DNA of 64,000 nt from an uncultured Barnesiella sp. (GTDB taxonomy: Bacteria; Bacteroidota; Bacteroidia; Bacteroidales; Barnesiellaceae): the NCBI GenBank assembly GCA_944320015.1, contig CALUFO010000001.1:186001-250000 (forward strand), written 5' to 3'. A model generated the notes under the pieces. The model was not told the origin of the DNA, made no database searches, and worked only from the letters and a program-made list of their open reading frames with translations. Positions within the stretch are counted from its first letter, which is position 1. The number at the start of each line of letters is the position of its first letter. Positions 8,294-15,206 of the stretch are shown in pieces. The position numbers and the translations under genes were made by a program.

Positions 8294-9361
8294 TCAGTGT
8301 TTCTTTTCAAATTCTTTCATAGTGGCGATGAGGGCTTCCACACTCGATTTGGGCATGGCGTTGTAGATCGAAGCTCTGAATCCACCTACCGAGCGGTGCC
8401 CTTTGATGCCGACCATACCTTGCGAGGTGGCAAATTCGATAAATTCGCCTTCGAGGTCTTTGTATTCCTCTTTCATGACAAAGCACACATTCATGATCGA
8501 CCGGTCTTCGGGAGCGGCTGTTCCTACAAATAGTTTGCTCGTGTCGATAGCGTCGTAGAGAATGGCGGCTTTTTCCAAATCGCGTTTTTCCATCTCTTTG
8601 ATACCGCCTGCATCTTTGTAGTATTTCAAGGTTTGCAAGGCAGCATAAATGGGCAGACACGGCGGGGTGTTGAACATGGAGCCTTTTTTCACATGGGTGC
8701 GATAGTCGAGCATGGTGGGAATAGCACGGTCTACATGGCCGAGGGCATCTTCTTTGACAATGACGATAGTCACACCGGCCGGAGCCAAGTTTTTCTGCGC
8801 GCCGGCATAGATGACGTCGTACTTCGATACATCGATGGGACGTGAGAAAATATCGGACGACATGTCGGCCACGAGAGGCACTTTCACATCGGGATCGAAA
8901 CGCATTTCGGTGCCGTAGATCGTGTTGTTCGACGTGAAATGGAAGTAATCGGCATCGTCGGGAACGGTATATCCTTTGGGTATGTATGAAAAGTTGGCTT
9001 CTTTGGAAGAAGCTACTACATCGACTTCGCCAAACAGCTTGGCCTCTTTTATGGCGTTGGAAGCCCATGTGCCGGTTTCGAGATAAGCCGCTTTTTTATT
9101 CAGCAAATTGTAGGGAACCATACAGAATTGCATGCTTGCGCCACCTCCCAAGAACAGGACGTCATATCCGGCCGGAATTTCAAGCAACTCTTTTACCAGA
9201 GCTTTGGCCTCTTCGATAACGGCTGTAAATTCTTTACTGCGGTGCGAAATTTCCATTAATGACAGACCCGTACCGGCAAAGTTGAGAACGGCGTCGGCCG
9301 TGTTTTTAATGGTGTACTCGCTCAGAATAGAGGGCCCTGCATAGAAATTGTGCTTCTTCAT
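8294..9361 (-). CDS. serC: Phosphoserine aminotransferase
   Basis: 355 residues, full length for the class V aminotransferase SerC. It starts [18 protein letters not shown]. The PLP-binding Lys lies in [12 protein letters not shown] (about residue 190), and [15 protein letters not shown] near 74-88 forms the phosphate-binding region. It converts phosphohydroxypyruvate plus glutamate to phosphoserine, and may also act in pyridoxal phosphate synthesis. It is the first gene of the serC-serA operon, with a TATTTTTG promoter box at 9409-9416. The phosphatase SerB is not in this window. Confidence 0.96.
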   Translation of the reverse strand: MKKHNFYAGPSILSEYTIKNTADAVLNFAGTGLSLMEISHRSKEFTAVIEEAKALVKELLEIPAGYDVLFLGGGASMQFCMVPYNLLNKKAAYLETGTWASNAIKEAKLFGEVDVVASSKEANFSYIPKGYTVPDDADYFHFTSNNTIYGTEMRFDPDVKVPLVADMSSDIFSRPIDVSKYDVIYAGAQKNLAPAGVTIVIVKEDALGHVDRAIPTMLDYRTHVKKGSMFNTPPCLPIYAALQTLKYYKDAGGIKEMEKRDLEKAAILYDAIDTSKLFVGTAAPEDRSIMNVCFVMKEEYKDLEGEFIEFATSQGMVGIKGHRSVGGFRASIYNAMPKSSVEALIATMKEFEKKH

Positions 9362-9408
9362 AACAATATTGGTTTAGTGTTTGGTATAAATTTGGTTTTG
9401 ATAACGTA

Positions 9409-9416
9409 CAAAAATA
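9409..9416 (-). promoter_or_regulatory. Promoter -7 box (TATTTTTG) of the serC-serA operon
   Basis: TAnnTTTG match on the minus strand, 48 bp upstream of the serC ATG. Confidence 0.5.
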
Positions 9417-9515
9417 ACTCTTTTTTTCTATAATGATGTTTTGTCTTTGCTTTTTTGTCACAATAAAATATGAAACACTATCTATTTGATAGCTTGAGAT
9501 AGCATTTTGGGGTGA

Positions 9516-10787
9516 TTATTTATATCGGTCTTTCCATAAACTGTTCAAATGCTCTTTCAACTTGTTTTCCGCCGGATTGTTTTGTGGCTTCCACCAACCT
9601 GTATTTTTCAGGTGGTCGGGCAGGTATTGTTGGTTGACAAAGTTCCCGGCATAGTCGTGGGCATATTTGTAGTTTTTACCGTAATCGAGTTCTTTCATCA
9701 ATTGGGTAGGGGCGTTGCGCAGGTGCAGCGGGACAGGCAGATTGCCGGTTTCCCTCACCGTCTCCAATGCTTGGTTGATAGCCATGTAGGCCGAGTTGCT
9801 CTTGGGCGAGCTGGCCAGATAGATAGTTGTTTCGGCCATGATGATACGGCTCTCGGGCCACCCGATGTTTTGAACGGCGTCGAAGCAGGCATTGGCCAGT
9901 AAGAGGGCGTTGGGGTTGGCCAGTCCCACATCTTCCGAGGCCGAGATAACCAATCGCCGGGCGATGAACGCCGGGTCCTCGCCTCCTTCTACCATACGGG
10001 CCAGCCAATAGATGGCGGCGTCGGGGTCGCTGCCGCGAATCGATTTGATAAATGCCGATATAATATCGTAGTGCATCTCGCCGTTTTTGTCATAGGCTGC
10101 CGGATTTTGTTGTAGCCGCTCGGTGACGATAGCGTCGTCGATGACAATTTTTTCGTCTTCTCCCACGGCTTGCGATACAAGGTCTATGATATTCAGTAGT
10201 TTGCGGGCGTCGCCTCCTGAGTAGCGAAACAGGGCGTCGGTCTCTTTTACTTCAAATTCACGGGTTTTCAAATAGGTGTCGGTGTGGATAGCCCGGTCGA
10301 GTAGTTGTTGCAGGTGGGTGACGTCGAGCGATTTGAGAACGTACACTTGGCATCGGGAAAGCAGCGGCCGGATTACCTCGAACGAAGGATTCTCGGTAGT
10401 GGCTCCAATAAGGGTTACCGTGCCGTATTCGACAGCTCCGAGAAGCGAGTCCTGTTGCGATTTGCTGAACCGGTGTATTTCGTCGATAAATAGGATAGGA
10501 CGAGCTTTGGAAAATATATTGGCTTTGCAGCGGTCGATAACTTCGCGCACCTCTTTTACCCCCGACTGTACGGCGCTGAGTGTGAAAAATGGCGCCTGCA
10601 ACTGTTGCGAGATGATATGAGCCAGTGTGGTTTTGCCTACTCCCGGAGGCCCCCATAGGATAAAAGACGAGATTTTGCCCGAGTCGATCATGCGGCGCAA
10701 TACGGCTCCCGGGCCTACGAGATGTTCTTGCCCGATGTATTCGTCTAAGTTTTTGGGCCTTAGTCTTTCTGCCAGCGGTTGTAACAT
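9516..10787 (-). CDS. rarA: Replication-associated recombination protein A (AAA+ ATPase)
   Basis: 423 residues. Walker A is GPPGVGKT (46-53), Walker B ILFIDEIHRF (near 100-109), sensor 1 IGATTENPSFE and the arginine-finger region PLLSRCQVY. The C-terminal MgsA/RarA tetramerisation domain is present (DPDAAIYWLARMVEGGEDPAFIARR). Family role: a clamp-loader-like ATPase acting at stalled replication forks together with SSB and recombination proteins. It is monocistronic. Its promoter (TATATTTG, 10809-10816) abuts an operator-like palindrome at 10830-10861, so it may be regulated. Confidence 0.95.
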   Translation of the reverse strand: MLQPLAERLRPKNLDEYIGQEHLVGPGAVLRRMIDSGKISSFILWGPPGVGKTTLAHIISQQLQAPFFTLSAVQSGVKEVREVIDRCKANIFSKARPILFIDEIHRFSKSQQDSLLGAVEYGTVTLIGATTENPSFEVIRPLLSRCQVYVLKSLDVTHLQQLLDRAIHTDTYLKTREFEVKETDALFRYSGGDARKLLNIIDLVSQAVGEDEKIVIDDAIVTERLQQNPAAYDKNGEMHYDIISAFIKSIRGSDPDAAIYWLARMVEGGEDPAFIARRLVISASEDVGLANPNALLLANACFDAVQNIGWPESRIIMAETTIYLASSPKSNSAYMAINQALETVRETGNLPVPLHLRNAPTQLMKELDYGKNYKYAHDYAGNFVNQQYLPDHLKNTGWWKPQNNPAENKLKEHLNSLWKDRYK

Positions 10788-10808
10788 ACCTTATCTGATT
10801 CTTTGATA

Positions 10809-10816
10809 CAAATATA
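10809..10816 (-). promoter_or_regulatory. Promoter -7 box (TATATTTG) of rarA
   Basis: TAnnTTTG match on the minus strand, 22 bp before the rarA ATG. A TTTG at 10836-10839 (minus strand) could be the -33 element, with a slightly long 23-bp spacing. It lies inside the palindrome. Confidence 0.55.
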
Positions 10817-10829
10817 GTGAAAGGTGAGT

Positions 10830-10898
10830 ACAATACAAAGAGCTTGCTCAATTTGTATTGTCGAACCGCATCCTATATTGTTTCGAGGACGATACAAA
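10830..10898. repeat. Three-copy inverted repeat (ACAATACAAA type), operator-like
   Basis: ACAATACAAA (10830-10839) pairs perfectly with TTTGTATTGT (10852-10861), with an inner GAGC/GCTC. A third arm, GACGATACAAA (10888-10898), pairs with TTTGTATTGTC (10852-10862) at 10 of 11 positions. The middle arm can therefore pair with either neighbour. The block lies between divergent rarA and the Spy-like gene and covers the rarA -33 region. Confidence 0.7.
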
Positions 10899-10962
10899 TC
10901 TGACTGCTATTTTGTTAAAAGTGTTAAATTTAAGAATTAAAAGAGACGGGCGATTAAACCTT

Positions 10963-11010
10963 TTGGGGAATCCCAAGTCATATATGCAGAAACGCAATTG
11001 AAAAATTGCG
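10963..11010 (+). promoter_or_regulatory. Two hairpins in the leader of the Spy-like gene
   Basis: TTGGG/CCCAA (10963-10967 and 10972-10976, loop GAAT). Then CGCAATT/AATTGCG (10993-10999 and 11004-11010) closes a GAAA tetraloop. The second hairpin sits 48 bp before the ATG at 11059. Confidence 0.45.
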
Positions 11011-11058
11011 GAATCAAATAGATAAATAACAAATGTTTCAAGTAAAGATTTTTGAATT

Positions 11059-11574
11059 ATGAAAAAGACAATTTTATCGGTAGCACTGGTCTTAGCATTG
11101 TCGACGAGTGCCTTTGCAGGAAATAAAGAAGGAAGAGACCTGCGTTGTGAATTTCCTTGCGAGCAAATGGTGAAAGATTTGAATTTGAGCGACAAGCAGG
11201 TGGCCGAATTGAAAGAGGCCGACAAGGCTTTCGACGAAGAGATGAATGCGATTCGCGAGAAAAGACGCGATATGCAAAAGACGTGGCGGGAGGAGGTAGA
11301 AGCTGCCCGGGACCGCCGAGACTCTACCTTGAAATCGGTTTTGACCAAAGACCAGTATATACAATATTTGGAACAACGACTCGAATGCCGTGACAACCGT
11401 CGTCCTATTCACATGCGGGGACACCGCAATATGCCGCCCCGTGATTTCAAGAGAAAGGGTGTGCTCCCCGGCTGTTGTCACTTTGGCCCGGCCTGCGCCC
11501 CGGCTTGTGAACCGGTATGCCCTTCGGCTCCGGCTTCCGAAGCACAGGCTCCTGCCACTCCTGCCGAAAAGTAA
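11059..11574 (+). CDS. Spy/CpxP-like periplasmic protein with Cys/Pro-rich tail
   Basis: 171 residues. The Sec signal peptide MKKTILSVALVLALSTSAFA is followed by a helical, highly charged body (MVKDLNLSDKQVAELKEADK; LTKDQYIQYLEQRLE). This body has the LTxxQ/LSDKQ layout of the LTXXQ (Spy/CpxP) chaperone superfamily and related DUF4890 proteins. The tail is unusual: Arg/His-rich around 115-135, then Cys- and Pro-rich (PGCCHFGPACAPACEPVC) and Ala/Pro-rich at the end. The Cys/His tail could bind metal or form disulfides; this is inference. Two hairpins mark its leader and the operator-like repeat lies upstream, suggesting stress regulation. It is convergent with lpxK. Confidence 0.75.
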   Translation: MKKTILSVALVLALSTSAFAGNKEGRDLRCEFPCEQMVKDLNLSDKQVAELKEADKAFDEEMNAIREKRRDMQKTWREEVEAARDRRDSTLKSVLTKDQYIQYLEQRLECRDNRRPIHMRGHRNMPPRDFKRKGVLPGCCHFGPACAPACEPVCPSAPASEAQAPATPAEK

Positions 11575-11616
11575 TTTGGCAAACGTGTAATAATTATTTA
11601 TAGGTTTTAGATAGGG

Positions 11617-11655
11617 AAAAGAGGCTGTCTCCATAGTGGGGACGGCCTTCTTTAT
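11617..11655. terminator. Bidirectional terminator between the Spy-like gene and lpxK
   Basis: AGGCTGTC (11622-11629) pairs with GACGGCCT (11641-11648) through one G-T pair. A and T runs flank the hairpin on both sides. Confidence 0.7.
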
Positions 11656-12776
11656 TTCAAAGATGCTTTGAGTGATTGGGGCTCTTGCCTTTTTCGCCGG
11701 TTTTTATAAATCGTGTCCGAGATTTTCTCATCGAAAGAGGTTCCGGCGTGCTGCATGAACCTCACTTTTATGGGCAAGACATAGAGAGCGCGTTTTATCG
11801 ATTTGTCGAGTGGCGCGGTACGCAATCTGGCAGCGTCTTTTTCGGTGGTGACGATATAGTTCTTCTCTCCTTTCATCGCATGGAATTGCGAAGCGATTTC
11901 GTTTAGGTCGCTGGTGGAGAAATTGTGATGGTCGGGGTAGTGCAATTGAACTTGCGGGGAGTGGAAATGAGCGATGTGTTGTATCATTGGAGCCGGGTTG
12001 GCAATGCCGGTCACGACCATCAGCCCGTTTTTCTTGGATATGTTTTTAAGCGAAATGTCTTTGTCGGGATTTATTTCGGGGAATAGTGGTCGGATATTCC
12101 CGTAGGCCAGCGTGGTGAAATAGAGATTTTGGTAAGGAAACAAGTGCAACCATCTCGATATGAGATTGTATTCGATAGGCTTCATCTCCTTGGGACATTT
12201 GGTCACGATGACAATGTCGGCTCTCGACAATTCATGCCGTGATTCTCTCAACCGGCCGGCCGGCAGCAGTTTGTCGAGGTGTAATGCCCGATTGTAGTCG
12301 GTCAATATGATCGAAGTGAGCGGTGTGACATATCGGTGTTGAAACGCATCGTCGAGTAAAATCACGTCGAGTTTTGGGAATTTTTCTTTCAAAATCTTGA
12401 TGCCTCGGCGGCGATTGGCGTCGACCGCCACGGTGATATCGGGGAATTTGAGTTTTATCTGATAAGGCTCGTCGCCGATTTCACGGGCTGTCGATTTCTT
12501 GTCGGCCAGTATGAATCCCCGGCTTTTCCGTTTGTATCCTCGGCTGAGGACAGCCACATGGTAGTGGGGGCGGAGCAGCTCGATTAAATATTCGATATGG
12601 GGGGTTTTGCCGGTTCCGCCCACGGCGATATTGCCTACCGATATAACGGGAATATCGAACTCTTCGGCCGGGAGAATGCCCCAGTCGAAGAGTTTGTTTC
12701 TCACTTTGGTACCCACCCCGTACAGCCAACTGAGCGGAATGAGCCAATGGTTTATTTTAATCGATTTCCCGTACAT
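11652..12776 (-). CDS. lpxK: Tetraacyldisaccharide 4'-kinase
   Basis: 374 residues. The P-loop GNIAVGGTGKT (48-58) is the LpxK signature, followed by LSRGYKRKSRG and the DDAFQHRYV segment of the active site. LpxK is an inner-membrane kinase. It phosphorylates the 4' position of the lipid A disaccharide precursor, the sixth step of lipid A synthesis. It lies 9 bp downstream of sppA and is presumably transcribed with it. Length is slightly above the proteobacterial enzyme, as usual in Bacteroidota. The last residues overlap the terminator stem. Confidence 0.95.
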   Translation of the reverse strand: MYGKSIKINHWLIPLSWLYGVGTKVRNKLFDWGILPAEEFDIPVISVGNIAVGGTGKTPHIEYLIELLRPHYHVAVLSRGYKRKSRGFILADKKSTAREIGDEPYQIKLKFPDITVAVDANRRRGIKILKEKFPKLDVILLDDAFQHRYVTPLTSIILTDYNRALHLDKLLPAGRLRESRHELSRADIVIVTKCPKEMKPIEYNLISRWLHLFPYQNLYFTTLAYGNIRPLFPEINPDKDISLKNISKKNGLMVVTGIANPAPMIQHIAHFHSPQVQLHYPDHHNFSTSDLNEIASQFHAMKGEKNYIVTTEKDAARLRTAPLDKSIKRALYVLPIKVRFMQHAGTSFDEKISDTIYKNRRKRQEPQSLKASLK

Positions 12777-12785
12777 TCAATAAAA

Positions 12786-14531
12786 TCAATATAATTCTAT
12801 ATCTTCCATACGGTATTGTATGGGGTCGATATTCTGGATTTGTTGCAGTGTTTCGAAGTATTTATAGTTCTCGCCCAAATACGAAGCGGCAATGCGGGAT
12901 TTGATGTTCAAGTCGAAATCGTCTCTCAATTGTTCCATGGCCGTTTTCAGTTTCGGATAAGTGACTGTGTTGTATTTTTCGAGTCCGGCTTCTTGTGCCA
13001 CCCATTCTATGGCTGCGTCGAGGTCGCCCAATTCATCGACCAAGCCGATTTCGAGTGCCGTTGTTCCGTCCCATACACGGCCTTCGGCAATCTTCTTGAT
13101 AGCATCGATACTCATGTTGCGGCCTTCGGCGCATCGAGAGGTGAACAGCTCGTATCCCCGTTCGATATAATTTTGCATTTGGCGGCGTTCGTCGGGCGTC
13201 ATGGGGCGTCCGGCCGAGCCGAAGTTTCCATATTTATTGGTTTGTACGCCGTCGAAGGTAATTCCCAGTTTCCCGGTGAGCAGGCCTTCGAGGTTGGGTA
13301 TTATCCCGTAGATGCCAATCGAGCCGGTCAGTGTCGCCGGGTTGGCAAAAATGCGGTCGGCGTTGCACGAGATATAATATCCACCCGAAGCGGCTACGTC
13401 GCCCATCGATACGGCTACCGATTTACCGGCGGCTTTGATGGCTTCGATAGCGGCCCATACCTGTTCCGAGCCGTATGCGCTTCCACCCGGAGAGTTGACG
13501 CGCAGGACGACAGCTTTTATATGCTCGTCGCGTTCTATTTTCATGAGGTCTTTTACCAGTTCGGCGGTGTTTATGCCGTTGCTTTCACCCATATCGATGC
13601 CGCCCTCGGCGTAAACGATGGCGATTTTGTCTTTGGCTTTGTTGGAGGCTTGTTTAATCGAGGCCACTTCGCTTACCGAGGCAAAAGTCAGGTCGTCGTC
13701 GGGGTCGATACCCACTTTGCTTTTCAAGAATTGTTCCATTTGGGGGCGGTACATTAGTGTGTCGACCAATCCCTTGGTGACCAACTCTTGGGCATCGACC
13801 GTGATCAATAACGTGTCGGCGAGGTTGTTCAGTTGCTCTACCGACAGGTTGCGGTCTTGCGACAGCTTTTCGAGCAAGTGATTCCAGATGGGAGTCATAT
13901 AGGCCATCGTTTGTTCTCGATTGGCTTCGCTCATTCGGGTATTGGTATAAGGCTCTACCGCCGATTTGTAAGTTCCTACTTTCAGCACTTGCATTTCGAT
14001 ACCCAACTTGTCATACAGCCCTTTCATGAAGGTGACTTGCCCGGTCAGCCCCCGGAAGTCGATGGCGCCCACAGGATTCAATATCACGCTGTCGGCTGCC
14101 GCGCTCAACAGGTATTCACGTTGCGAATAGTTGTCGGCATAGGCGTAGACAAACTTGCCGCTCTCTTTGAAGTCTTCCAACGCGCGGTGTATGCGATCCA
14201 ACGTGGCTATGCCCATGGCCATGCCGTTAGCGTCGATATATATGCCGGCAATATTTTTGTTTTGTTTGGCGGTCTCTATGGCTTTGAGTATATTGTCGAG
14301 ACCGTCGGTTTTTTGCTGGGAGCCCAATAGAAGTCCCATGTAATCCTCTTGGCAGCGTTCAGACACGACTCCCAAGTCCAGTTTCAGAATCGTATTTGGT
14401 TTTGCCGTATATTCGGTTTCGGTTGTAGCTACCATGCCGGTCAATGCGGCCACCGATAGCATTGTAAATAGCAATCCGGCAATAAGTACTCCCAGTACAC
14501 AAGCGAATGTTGTGATGAAAAACTTTTTCAT
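12786..14531 (-). CDS. sppA: Signal peptide peptidase SppA, 67K type
   Basis: 581 residues from the ATG at 14531 (MKKFFITTFACVLGVLIAGL). A longer reading from 14660 would start upstream of the promoter box at 14569-14576 and is rejected. One N-terminal membrane segment (about 5-34) anchors a tandem ClpP-like fold. The catalytic dyad is Lys189 in GTYKSAVEP and Ser382 in AASGGYY, the same Lys/Ser arrangement as E. coli SppA. It degrades cleaved signal peptides in the membrane, on the periplasmic face. It heads the sppA-lpxK operon. Confidence 0.95.
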   Translation of the reverse strand: MKKFFITTFACVLGVLIAGLLFTMLSVAALTGMVATTETEYTAKPNTILKLDLGVVSERCQEDYMGLLLGSQQKTDGLDNILKAIETAKQNKNIAGIYIDANGMAMGIATLDRIHRALEDFKESGKFVYAYADNYSQREYLLSAAADSVILNPVGAIDFRGLTGQVTFMKGLYDKLGIEMQVLKVGTYKSAVEPYTNTRMSEANREQTMAYMTPIWNHLLEKLSQDRNLSVEQLNNLADTLLITVDAQELVTKGLVDTLMYRPQMEQFLKSKVGIDPDDDLTFASVSEVASIKQASNKAKDKIAIVYAEGGIDMGESNGINTAELVKDLMKIERDEHIKAVVLRVNSPGGSAYGSEQVWAAIEAIKAAGKSVAVSMGDVAASGGYYISCNADRIFANPATLTGSIGIYGIIPNLEGLLTGKLGITFDGVQTNKYGNFGSAGRPMTPDERRQMQNYIERGYELFTSRCAEGRNMSIDAIKKIAEGRVWDGTTALEIGLVDELGDLDAAIEWVAQEAGLEKYNTVTYPKLKTAMEQLRDDFDLNIKSRIAASYLGENYKYFETLQQIQNIDPIQYRMEDIELY

Positions 14532-14568
14532 TGTTTGTTGTTTTTTGTTGTTCGTTAATTCGATTTTA

Positions 14569-14576
14569 CAAAGATA
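14569..14576 (-). promoter_or_regulatory. Promoter -7 box (TATCTTTG) of sppA-lpxK
   Basis: Consensus TAnnTTTG on the minus strand, 38 bp upstream of the ATG at 14531. It fixes the sppA start. Confidence 0.65.
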
Positions 14577-14803
14577 AACTCTTTTCCCAAAGAAAAAGCT
14601 CATGAGCCGTTTATCTTTGGTATTATTGTTGCAAACATACGAATAAAATTTAGAACTCAAAAGAAAATCAATAAAAAATTATCGTTTTTCGATAAAATAA
14701 AAATAACATTTAGCCACCATCATTTAAGGGTAGATCCGGTGGATAAAACCGGGAGAGTGTTTCTTTTTTACACACAAATCAGTACCTTCGTATCGATTAA
14801 AAC

Positions 14804-15193
14804 ATGTGGCTCATGAAAATAAGCACAACCGCAACGGCATACGATTTGGACGACCTGTTCGGGCGTTTGGCGCAGTCGGCGTTTCGCAGCCGGTTTCATT
14901 TGTCGGACAAAGAGAAATATTATATCGAGGCGAAAGGGTGGGACACGGTGCGTCGTCATGCCGCCGAATTGATAGCCAAGCGACTGGCGCCGGCTGTGAT
15001 TCCCAATGACGGGCGCCAGACTCCCATGCGAGGCCACCCGGTTTTTATCGCCCAGCATGCCACGGGGTGTTGTTGCCGAGGGTGTTTCGAGAAATGGCAC
15101 CATATCCCTGCGGGACGGGCGCTTACTCCCGCGGAGCAAAACTATGCGGTCGCCGTGGTGATGGAGTGGCTGCGGAGACAAATGCAAGGATAG
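14804..15193 (+). CDS. DUF4186 family protein
   Basis: 129 residues (or 126 from the second Met at 14813, MKISTTATAYDLD). The sequence RSRFHLSDKEKYYIEAKGWD, then ELIAKRLAPA, TPMRGHPVFIAQHATGCCCRG and CFEKWHHIP match the small DUF4186 family of unknown function. A CCCRGC cluster with nearby His residues suggests a metal site. No signal peptide. It is convergent with the AddB-like gene, leaving only 13 bp between the stops. The promoter is not clear; TACCTTCG near 14782 is a weak match. Confidence 0.8.
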   Translation: MWLMKISTTATAYDLDDLFGRLAQSAFRSRFHLSDKEKYYIEAKGWDTVRRHAAELIAKRLAPAVIPNDGRQTPMRGHPVFIAQHATGCCCRGCFEKWHHIPAGRALTPAEQNYAVAVVMEWLRRQMQG

Positions 15194-15206
15194 GGGCGTT
15201 TCCTAT

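Noticed and set aside
14532-14660. 43-residue N-terminal extension of SppA
   Set aside because: It would start upstream of the predicted promoter and would bury the N-terminal membrane anchor.
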